DNA from: an uncultured SAR86 cluster bacterium
GTDB lineage: Bacteria; Pseudomonadota; Gammaproteobacteria; Magnimaribacterales; D2472
DNA length: 46,439 nucleotides
Assembly (NCBI GenBank): GCA_902635645.1
Contig: CACPON010000008.1
Location: 1-46,439 of the forward strand
Direction: 5' to 3'
Under the pieces are notes generated by a model. That model was given only the letters and a program-made list of their open reading frames with translations. It was not told the origin of the DNA and ran no database searches. Below, piece by piece: positions 40,117 through 46,439 of this stretch. Made by a program: the position numbers and the translations under genes. Position 1 is the stretch's first letter; every line of letters starts with the position of its first letter.

Positions 40117-41484
40117 TTAATCTAAATTTATATCAATCTCAGGACAAATGCGAGATAGTTCTGCAATAAATTCATTTTGTATTCTATTCATTGACTCTTC
40201 AGTATCACCTTCAAATCTTAGAACAAGCTTTGGAGTGGTATTAGATGCTCTTAAAAGCCCCCATCCGTCATCAAAGTTTACTCTTAATCCATCAATTAAG
40301 ATTTTATCTCCATCAATATTCGAATTAGCCATAAATCTATCAATAATTTCAAATTTATTTTCATCAGTAACCGTTATATTTAGCTCAGGTGTCGAGAAAG
40401 ATTCTGGAAAATCTCCAAAAATTTCTGCAATTGATCTATTTGATTTTGCAAGAATTTCCGCAGCTCTAACAGCGGCATATGGACCATCATCAAACCCATA
40501 CCATTTATCATTAAAGAAGATATGGCCACTCATTTCACCACCTAACAAGGCATTATTTTTTTTAATTGCTTTTTTAATATGAAAATGACCAGTAGGTGCC
40601 ATTATTGGAGTTCCGCCATTTTTTAAAATTAAGTTACTTAAATGATTAGAACATTTAACATCAAAAACAATTGGACCTTTCTTGTTCTTTAAAATATCTT
40701 CTGAAAATAACATCATTTGTTTATCAGGAAATATCATGTCACCTAAATTAGTTATAAGACCAACTCTGTCGCCATCTCCATCAAATGCGAAACCAATATC
40801 AGCATTTTTGTTTTTAACTTCAGAGATAATATCTTCTAGATTCTCTAATTTACCAGGGTCTGGATGATGATTAGGAAAATTTCCATCCACTTCACTATAG
40901 AGCTCAATTACATCACAACCCAATCTCTTAAATAGCTCGGGGGCAATAAAACCGGCCGCACCATTACCACTATCAATTACTACTTTAAGTTCACTTATAT
41001 CTGTATCGATATTTTTAAGGATTTCAGAAATATATATTTCTTTTATATCACTATAAATAATATTCCCTACAGATGAATCATTTAAAGTTTGATCATTTTT
41101 AATTAGACTCAAGATTTCACTTCCAGAAACGGAATTGTCATTAATCACCATCTTAATTCCATTGTAGTTTTTAGGATTATGGCTACCTGTTATCATGACA
41201 CCACTTTTTGAATTTTCTTTTTTTGCTGCGAAATAAAGCATTGGACTAGTGGCTAGACCAATGTTGTTAACATCTATTCCATATTGAGCAATGGCATTAC
41301 AAAAAGTTGTTAACAAAGATTCCCCTGATAATCTTCCATCCCTAGCAACAACAATAGAGGAAATATCTTCTTGAAAACATTTTTTTGCAATCCCCTTTGC
41401 AATTTCTTTTATAGCTGATTCATTTAATTCTTCTGGGTAAACTCCTCTAATATCATTTTCACGAAATATAGACTCTGAGATCAT
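40117..41484 (-). CDS. algC: Phosphomannomutase/phosphoglucomutase
   Basis: An alpha-D-phosphohexomutase that interconverts hexose 1- and 6-phosphates for LPS and exopolysaccharide precursors. The four domain motifs are present: phosphoserine loop MITGSHNPKNYNG, metal loop FAFDGDGDRVG, sugar-specificity loop GGEMSGHIFF and phosphate-binding loop RASNTTPKLVLRFEG. At 455 aa it matches Pseudomonas AlgC. AAAGGAAAG serves as ribosome site. Divergent from ilvE across a 66-nt region with a perfect palindrome, so the two may be co-regulated. Confidence 0.95.
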   Translation of the reverse strand: MISESIFRENDIRGVYPEELNESAIKEIAKGIAKKCFQEDISSIVVARDGRLSGESLLTTFCNAIAQYGIDVNNIGLATSPMLYFAAKKENSKSGVMITGSHNPKNYNGIKMVINDNSVSGSEILSLIKNDQTLNDSSVGNIIYSDIKEIYISEILKNIDTDISELKVVIDSGNGAAGFIAPELFKRLGCDVIELYSEVDGNFPNHHPDPGKLENLEDIISEVKNKNADIGFAFDGDGDRVGLITNLGDMIFPDKQMMLFSEDILKNKKGPIVFDVKCSNHLSNLILKNGGTPIMAPTGHFHIKKAIKKNNALLGGEMSGHIFFNDKWYGFDDGPYAAVRAAEILAKSNRSIAEIFGDFPESFSTPELNITVTDENKFEIIDRFMANSNIDGDKILIDGLRVNFDDGWGLLRASNTTPKLVLRFEGDTEESMNRIQNEFIAELSRICPEIDINLD

Positions 41485-41513
41485 GATTCTTTCCTTTAGT
41501 TATGTTGTTTAGT

Positions 41514-41542
41514 TTGTCATAATAACGAGTCGTTATTATATC
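41514..41542 (+). promoter_or_regulatory. ilvE promoter, apparently leaderless
   Basis: TTGTCA (41514-41519) and TATATC (41537-41542) are spaced by 17 nt and end 8 nt before the ATG. No Shine-Dalgarno is present. The 21-nt palindrome fills the spacer. Confidence 0.55.
41519..41539. promoter_or_regulatory. Perfect 21-nt palindrome between -35 and -10 of ilvE
   Basis: ATAATAACGA-G-TCGTTATTAT is a 10-1-10 perfect inverted repeat in the divergent algC-ilvE control region. Position inside the promoter spacer predicts repression of ilvE, and possibly of algC. The regulator is unknown. Confidence 0.7.
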
Positions 41543-41550
41543 TTGTAAAT

Positions 41551-42474
41551 ATGTTTGTAAATACAGATTTAAAATATATATGGAAAAATGGTTCCTATGA
41601 AAAATGGGACGAAAGTTCTGTGCATATTCTTTCTCATACAGTCCATTATGGCACTGGAGTTTTTGAGGGTGTAAGAGCTTATAAAACAGACGATGGACCA
41701 GCAATTTTTAGGCTAAATGAACATACTGAAAGACTTTTTTCAGCTGCAGAGAAGATTGGTATAAAAATACCTTATTCAGTTGAAGAACTTAACGAAGTCC
41801 AGAAAGATATTTTTATAAAGAATCAGCTTGATGAAGGGTACTTAAGACCAATTGTTTTTTTAGGAAGTGAGTCTTTGGGTATTAGAGCAACTGAATTATC
41901 CGTTAATGTTGCAGTGGCAGCATGGGAGTGGCCTTCATATATGAGTCCTGAGGCAAAAAAAAACGGAATATCTATTATTAAATCTTCGTATGAACAATAC
42001 AGCAATCCTCTTCATTCAGGATATAAGATTATAGGAACTTATATAAACTCAACCATGGCACTTCATGAGGCACTTGCTAAAGGCGCTGATGAAGCTTTGC
42101 TCTTAGATAAAAATGGTTATATTTCTGAGGGCAGCGGAGAAAATATTTTTATCGTTAAAGATAATAAGATTAACACCCCTAAAACAGATCATTGTTTAAA
42201 TGGAATTACTAGACAGTCTGTAATAAAAATTGCAGAAGATTTTGATTTTGAAGTTACTGAAAAAGATATAACTTATGAAGAATTAGTAAGTAGTGATGAA
42301 GTATTTTTTACTGGAACTGCTGTTGAAATCACTCCTATCTCTAAAGTTGATGAAATTTTAATTGGATCAGGATCAATTGGCCCAATAACAGAGAAGCTCC
42401 AAACTACTTATGGAGATATTGTAAGTGGAAAAAATAATCTCTATAAAAATTGGCTTAGTCTAGTATCTGATTAA
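41551..42474 (+). CDS. ilvE: Branched-chain amino acid aminotransferase
   Basis: IlvE transaminates valine, leucine and isoleucine with 2-oxoglutarate, using pyridoxal phosphate. Fold-type IV signatures are clear: VHYGTGVFEGVRAYKT, the Schiff-base Lys in HSGYKIIGTYINS, and YISEGSGENIFIVKDNKI. Length 307 aa is normal. First gene of a plus-strand run; the glycosyltransferase follows after 5 nt. ilvE next to LPS-core genes is also seen in Pseudomonas. Likely leaderless and under the palindrome at 41519. Confidence 0.96.
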   Translation: MFVNTDLKYIWKNGSYEKWDESSVHILSHTVHYGTGVFEGVRAYKTDDGPAIFRLNEHTERLFSAAEKIGIKIPYSVEELNEVQKDIFIKNQLDEGYLRPIVFLGSESLGIRATELSVNVAVAAWEWPSYMSPEAKKNGISIIKSSYEQYSNPLHSGYKIIGTYINSTMALHEALAKGADEALLLDKNGYISEGSGENIFIVKDNKINTPKTDHCLNGITRQSVIKIAEDFDFEVTEKDITYEELVSSDEVFFTGTAVEITPISKVDEILIGSGSIGPITEKLQTTYGDIVSGKNNLYKNWLSLVSD

Positions 42475-42479
42475 TTATT

Positions 42480-43727
42480 TTGAAAAAACTTAATATAGCA
42501 ATACTAAGTTATAGAAGTGCACCTTTTGGTGGAGGTCAAGGCATATATATCCATGATATATCTAAAGCACTTTCATTGATGGGACATCGAGTTGATGTGA
42601 TATCGGGTCCGCCATATCCAAATCTATATGAAAAAGTAAATTTAATAAAATTGCCAGGTTTAGACTTATTTCAAACCTTTTCCTTCAAAGACCGATTAAA
42701 GATTTTTATCAAGAAAAAAAATAAAAGAGCTATAGATTTCTATGAATTCTTTTCAACTTTTTTTGGAGGATTCCCTGAAATGAGAACTTTTGGTGAAAGA
42801 GCCAAAGAATTTTTAGATACGAATTATAATTACGATATTGTTATTGATAATCAATCCCTGAGTTATGGATTACTTCAAATTCAAAAAAAATTCCCCTTAC
42901 TCGAAATTATTCATCATCCAATAACAAAAGATTATAAATTTGAGCTGGAGTCTAATAGTGGTTTTATGTACAGACTATCTAGACATAGATGGTATTCATT
43001 CTTAAAAATGCAAAAAAGAGTAGCTCCGCAATTAAAAACAATAGTTACGCCTTCAATGAATTCTCTTAAAGATATTGCAAGTGACTTTAATGTAAACAAA
43101 GAAATTATCAATGTTATTAATAACGGTTTAGATATTGATATTTTTATTCCTTATAAAGAAATCGAAAGAAATCCGACCAAACTTATAACAACGGCAAGTG
43201 CTGATGTAGCTCTTAAAGGCTTAGATTATTCATTAAAATCACTTGCAAGTTTAGTTAATGATTTTCCTGAAATCTCACTCTTGGTCATTGGAAAGATGAA
43301 AAAGGATGGACATACATCAAGATTAATTGATGAATTAGGCATAAAAGATAAAGTGTCTTTTAAGACTGATTTAACAAAAGAAGAAATAGCTAAAGAGTAT
43401 GCATCTAGCTCAATAGCAATTGTGAGCTCGCTATATGAGGGTTTTGGATATCCTGTTATAGAAGCAATGAGTTGTGAGATTCCTCTAATTGCTACCAATG
43501 TATCTTCAATTCCAGAATTGGTTGGTGATTATGCAAAGTTAATTCCAGCAAAAAATGCGAATGAATTATCAAACGCAATTAGAAATATTTTGCATGATTA
43601 TTCACATTATAAAAACATTGCTGTGAGAGGAAGAGAGCATATAGTTGATAATTTTAATTGGTTAAAAATTACAGAAGAATATGAGAATATAATTATTAAA
43701 ACTATCAATGATTTCAATAAATGCTAA
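42480..43727 (+). CDS. Family 4 glycosyltransferase (GT-B)
   Basis: A 415-aa retaining glycosyltransferase. The N-terminal domain has SYRSAPFGGGQGIYIHDISK (glycine-rich acceptor loop); the C-terminal GT4 domain has SSLYEGFGYPVIEAMSCEIPLIATNVSSIPELVGD, with the E-x7-E donor-binding motif. No signal peptide; it probably acts at the cytoplasmic face. It starts with TTG right after ilvE and overlaps the next gene by 7 nt (ATGCTAA). The neighbouring lipid A acyltransferase suggests LPS or glycolipid assembly (inference); sugar donor unknown. Confidence 0.88.
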   Translation: MKKLNIAILSYRSAPFGGGQGIYIHDISKALSLMGHRVDVISGPPYPNLYEKVNLIKLPGLDLFQTFSFKDRLKIFIKKKNKRAIDFYEFFSTFFGGFPEMRTFGERAKEFLDTNYNYDIVIDNQSLSYGLLQIQKKFPLLEIIHHPITKDYKFELESNSGFMYRLSRHRWYSFLKMQKRVAPQLKTIVTPSMNSLKDIASDFNVNKEIINVINNGLDIDIFIPYKEIERNPTKLITTASADVALKGLDYSLKSLASLVNDFPEISLLVIGKMKKDGHTSRLIDELGIKDKVSFKTDLTKEEIAKEYASSSIAIVSSLYEGFGYPVIEAMSCEIPLIATNVSSIPELVGDYAKLIPAKNANELSNAIRNILHDYSHYKNIAVRGREHIVDNFNWLKITEEYENIIIKTINDFNKC

Positions 43728-44425
43728 CCTTTGATTTGTCAAAAATACAATTACCTGATCATGGCTTAATGCTTGATTTAGGCTGCGGTGAAGGTAGGCA
43801 TGTATTTGCGGTCATGGAGGCGTTTCCAAATATTCAATGTGTAGGTCTTGATCCTCATTTGGAATCTTTGGATAAATCATTAGAAGGATTAGAGTATTTT
43901 GAATCAATTTCTAATAATCAAACATCTTTTTTGAGCGGTTCAGCCTATGAGTTGCCTTTTAACGATAGTACATTTGATTTAATAATATGTTCTGAGGTAT
44001 TAGAACATCTTCACGAATATAGACATGCTATAGATGAGATTTTTCGGGTTTTAAAACCTGGAGGAAAGTTTCTTGCAAGTGTTCCAGCAGAATTCCCAGA
44101 AAAAATTTGTTGGATGTTGTCTAAAGAATATCAGAATCAACCTGGAGGACACTTAAGAATCTTCAAAAAGAAATCACTAATTAAAGATATTACAGAAAAG
44201 GGTTTTATTTTCGATGCATCTGAAAGATTCCATTCTATTCATTCTGCATACTGGTGGTTGAGATGTTTGTTCTGGAAAAGCCAAGATTCAAATTTTTTAG
44301 TAAGCTGGTATAAAAAATTCCTTGAATTACATATTCTTAAAAAACCTACATGGATAGATTTTATTGATAGATTGCTAAATCCAATTTTAGGTAAAAGCAT
44401 TTCTTTTTATTTTACAAAAAAATGA
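43721..44425 (+). CDS. SAM-dependent methyltransferase (class I, type 11)
   Basis: A 234-aa Rossmann-fold methyltransferase. Motif I is LDLGCGEGRHVF (18-29), followed by the acidic GLDPH turn, DLIICSEVLEHLHEY and VLKPGGKFLASVPAE, all typical of Methyltransf_11 enzymes modifying small molecules or glycans. Overlaps of 7 nt upstream and 4 nt downstream (ATGA) show tight coupling to the glycosyltransferase and the toroid gene, so it probably methylates a sugar or lipid in the same pathway. Confidence 0.86.
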   Translation: MLTFDLSKIQLPDHGLMLDLGCGEGRHVFAVMEAFPNIQCVGLDPHLESLDKSLEGLEYFESISNNQTSFLSGSAYELPFNDSTFDLIICSEVLEHLHEYRHAIDEIFRVLKPGGKFLASVPAEFPEKICWMLSKEYQNQPGGHLRIFKKKSLIKDITEKGFIFDASERFHSIHSAYWWLRCLFWKSQDSNFLVSWYKKFLELHILKKPTWIDFIDRLLNPILGKSISFYFTKK

Positions 44426-45414
44426 ATTGGCTAGATTATAAAAAAAAATTTGAGCCATCCAAAAATTGGATTATTTCAAACCAATCATCAAGTGGTGCAA
44501 TTTTTTGGGATGAAAAGGGTAAATGTGACCCTTGGGATCATTGTGAGTGTTTAATAGCATTAGCAATATATGAAGAATGGGAATATTTTTGGAAAGGAGT
44601 AAATTGGTTTTTTACTAATCTTAACGAAGATGGACTAATTTATGCTGAATTTCAAAATGAAAAACCATCAAAACTTCACTATGAAAGCCATCATGCTCCA
44701 TACATCATTATGCCGCTTATACAAGCGAGCTTGATCGATAAAGAGCAAGATTACAAAAAAATTCTTACTAATGAACAACTTCTAAAGCTTGAAAATATTT
44801 TTGAAGTCCTTGATGATTTTAAAGATGAGGACGGTTATTTTTATTGGGCAAAAGATAGCAATGGGTATTCTGATAATTCATTAATTACTGCTTCAATGTC
44901 CATCTTCTTATCATTGGTTGCAAAAGATAAAAGCTTTCCTAAATTTAACACCGAGATGTGGCAAGAAAAATTTAATAGAGATGGTGTTGATAGATCTAGA
45001 TTCTCGATGGACTTTTATTATCCTTTTTTAGCTGGCATCAAAAATAATAAGAAAGAATTCTTAGACTTATTAGATAATTATTATGTAAAAGGACTTGGAG
45101 TTAAGTGTGTTGCTGAAGAGCCTTGGGTAACAATAGCAGAGAGTTCTGAATGTGTAATATCAGCATTAATTCATGACAATGAAAACATTGCAAAACAGAT
45201 ATTTAATGATATTCAGCAATTTCAAAATAAAGATGGAATTTTTCCAACAGGATATCAATATGATATGGAAATCTTTTGGCCAGAAGAGAATTCAACCTGG
45301 ACCAATGCTGCGGTAATTATTGCAGCTCATGCTTTATCTTTCTATGATTTAGGTTCTAATGACTCCTCTGTTAATGTCTTTCTAGAATTAAGAAATTTTT
45401 TCAATAGCAACTAA
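44422..45414 (+). CDS. Alpha/alpha-toroid-like protein of unknown function
   Basis: A 330-aa soluble protein I can only place by fold. Repeated helical units with aromatic/acidic text (SNQSSSGAIFWDEKGKCDPW, NEDGLIYAEF, KDEDGYFYWAKD, FQNKDGIFPTGYQYDMEIFW) suggest an alpha/alpha barrel, as in prenyltransferase/squalene-cyclase-like or glycoside-processing proteins. A terpene cyclase DxDD motif is not evident, so cyclase activity is not supported. The start overlaps the methyltransferase stop (ATGA). Its 3' end overlaps the convergent methyltransferase by 27 nt. Likely part of the same glycan/glycolipid pathway. Confidence 0.6.
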   Translation: MNWLDYKKKFEPSKNWIISNQSSSGAIFWDEKGKCDPWDHCECLIALAIYEEWEYFWKGVNWFFTNLNEDGLIYAEFQNEKPSKLHYESHHAPYIIMPLIQASLIDKEQDYKKILTNEQLLKLENIFEVLDDFKDEDGYFYWAKDSNGYSDNSLITASMSIFLSLVAKDKSFPKFNTEMWQEKFNRDGVDRSRFSMDFYYPFLAGIKNNKKEFLDLLDNYYVKGLGVKCVAEEPWVTIAESSECVISALIHDNENIAKQIFNDIQQFQNKDGIFPTGYQYDMEIFWPEENSTWTNAAVIIAAHALSFYDLGSNDSSVNVFLELRNFFNSN

Positions 45415-46002
45415 ACTTTTAACTCTCTTTACAAGTTTAAAATTTTCTCCTAGTGCTTTTTCATATATTTCTCTTGGAGCCTGGCCACCTTCAAATTCTG
45501 AGTCATAGATATCATGAATTGTAAGAATACCTCCAACCCTAATTTTTTCTTTCCATGATTCATAATCGGCTCTTGCTGACTCAAAAGTATGGCTACCATC
45601 AATGAATAAAAAATCTATTTCATTCTTTATTTTTTCTGATGCAGATTTAGAGGTCTCAACCATCACCTTGATATATTCATCTAATTGAAACCTAGATATA
45701 TTTTTTAATAAGCTAGGCAAAGTATCGACTCTTTCATTTTCATAATCATATTCCTCTGGATCAAAATATTCTTCTCCATACTGTTGCTCTTCAGATCCTC
45801 TATGATGATCAATTGTTACAAGATGGGTCTTATTTTCTTTGCATGCCTCAGCGATGTAGCAGGCTGATTTTCCACAGTAAGATCCAATTTCAACTGCAAA
45901 AGTTTTAATACAATATTTTTTAGCCATTTGATATAAAAGAATGCCTTCTTCGTGATCTAAAAAACCTTTAATAGAATTGAAATCTTTTAAATTTTCATGC
46001 AT
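45388..46002 (-). CDS. Class I SAM-dependent methyltransferase (Methyltransf_24 type)
   Basis: A methyltransferase of the macrocin-O-methyltransferase-like group. Motif I is VEIGSYCGKSACYIAEA, the acidic turn is LVTIDHHRGS, and FLFIDGSHTFESARADYESW with GGILTIHDIYD gives the metal-type Asp/His set. The track start (46095) would overlap the acyltransferase gene by 101 nt; ATG at 46002 gives an 8-nt ATGCATGA overlap and 204 aa and is preferred. Substrate unknown; envelope glycan is a guess from context. Confidence 0.82.
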   Translation of the reverse strand: MHENLKDFNSIKGFLDHEEGILLYQMAKKYCIKTFAVEIGSYCGKSACYIAEACKENKTHLVTIDHHRGSEEQQYGEEYFDPEEYDYENERVDTLPSLLKNISRFQLDEYIKVMVETSKSASEKIKNEIDFLFIDGSHTFESARADYESWKEKIRVGGILTIHDIYDSEFEGGQAPREIYEKALGENFKLVKRVKSLVAIEKIS

Positions 46003-46439
46003 AAAAGTCTTTCTTACCAAGTGTTGATTTAAATCTTCGGTGTTGCCACAAATACTCATCAGGGTTTTTTCTAATTTTTTTCTCCATAAAATCATTTAAG
46101 CTTTGAGAAAAACTTAATCCATTTAGATGGCTTAGTTTCAGCTCCTCTATATCAAGAATGTATTTACCTGAATCAATATAAGAATTCATAAAATATGTTT
46201 TACAATCTGTCGAATTAATTATTTTTGAAGGCGCTGATATTGTTGCAGCAGGTTGGCCAAAAAAATTAATAATATCTGACTGATTTAACCCATAATCTTG
46301 ATCTGTTGCATAAAGAACAGTTTTACCTTTTTTAAGCCATCTTATAAATTTAATAGGATTATTTCTGTCACATGTATCTTTAACACTTTTCAATCTTCCT
46401 GTTTTTTGAACAGAATCAAATAAGTCTGAATTATGAACC
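45995..46439 (-). CDS. Lipid A biosynthesis (LpxL/HtrB-type) acyltransferase, C-terminal part
   Basis: The C-terminal 147 codons of a late lipid A acyltransferase; the frame stays open to the window edge, and the TTG start in the track (46393) is internal. KGKTVLYATDQDYG, the NFFGQPAATISAPSKI segment and EKKIRKNPDEYLWQHRRFKS are hallmarks of LpxL/LpxM enzymes. The catalytic HX4D/E motif lies outside the window. It is upstream of, and overlaps by 8 nt, the methyltransferase gene on the same strand, so both may be one operon. LpxL versus LpxM cannot be told from this part. Confidence 0.88.
   Translation of the reverse strand, partial: VHNSDLFDSVQKTGRLKSVKDTCDRNNPIKFIRWLKKGKTVLYATDQDYGLNQSDIINFFGQPAATISAPSKIINSTDCKTYFMNSYIDSGKYILDIEELKLSHLNGLSFSQSLNDFMEKKIRKNPDEYLWQHRRFKSTLGKKDFYA

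Noticed and set aside
45995-46095. Methyltransferase start at 46095 from the track
   Set aside because: It would overlap the acyltransferase by 101 nt; ATG 46002 gives a normal 8-nt overlap.

Overview
The window looks like a chromosomal segment of a streamlined, AT-rich marine gammaproteobacterium, plausibly SAR86-like. Three things support this. First, slmA, oxyR, tesB and mrcA/aroKB/gltBD/hemE all look gammaproteobacterial. Second, spacing is very tight: many neighbours overlap by 4-11 nt and convergent genes abut. Third, the gene content includes a Fur-controlled TonB-dependent receptor, a GPH sugar symporter with a GH3 glucosidase, and a SAM-II/SAM-V-type riboswitch before a betaine-homocysteine-methyltransferase-like gene. 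The lineage is inferred; no marker phylogeny was run. No mobile element, CRISPR array or rRNA was seen.

Layout. 1-4.9 kb: glycoside use (3' part of a GPH/MFS transporter, an unusual Gfo/Idh/MocA-aldo/keto reductase fusion, a cytoplasmic GH3 enzyme with a PA14 insert). 4.9-9.3 kb: small membrane protein, riboswitch-controlled homocysteine methyltransferase, exported unknown protein, a 370-nt stretch with two short minus-strand ORFs missing from the track, hflX and a DoxX-like gene. 9.3-15.8 kb: iron and oxidative stress (Fur box, structured leader, siderophore-type receptor, tRNA-Ala(TGC), divergent oxyR/katG, cysE). 15.8-21 kb, minus strand: fatty-acid-hydroxylase-family membrane protein, type II pantothenate-kinase-like protein, DUF305-beta-propeller protein, small membrane protein, BI-1/YccA family protein. 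21-24.4 kb, minus strand: three-gene operon of a diiron ferritin-like protein, a parallel beta-helix protein and a diheme cytochrome c, preceded by a perfect 23-nt palindrome. 24.4-27.2 kb: CobS/CobT-like AAA-VWA pair with no cobN in view. 27.3-41.5 kb: housekeeping block tesB, hemE, gltD, gltB, aroB, aroK, mrcA, slmA, algC. It resembles the Pseudomonas-type ponA-pilMNOPQ-aroKB-gltBD-hemE order, but gltB is flipped and the pil genes are absent. 41.5-46.4 kb: ilvE followed by a translationally coupled glycosyltransferase, methyltransferase and alpha/alpha-toroid-like gene, facing a methyltransferase and a truncated lipid A acyltransferase. This is probably a cell-envelope glycan/LPS region.

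The most noteworthy signals are the SAM-II/V-like riboswitch, the palindrome-controlled diiron/beta-helix/cytochrome operon, the Fur promoter followed at once by a hairpin and U-tract, a second perfect palindrome between the -35 and -10 of ilvE, a recurrent pattern of -10 boxes 8-12 nt before start codons without Shine-Dalgarno sequences (probable leaderless mRNAs), and an N-terminal extension on GltD resembling integrase arm domains.
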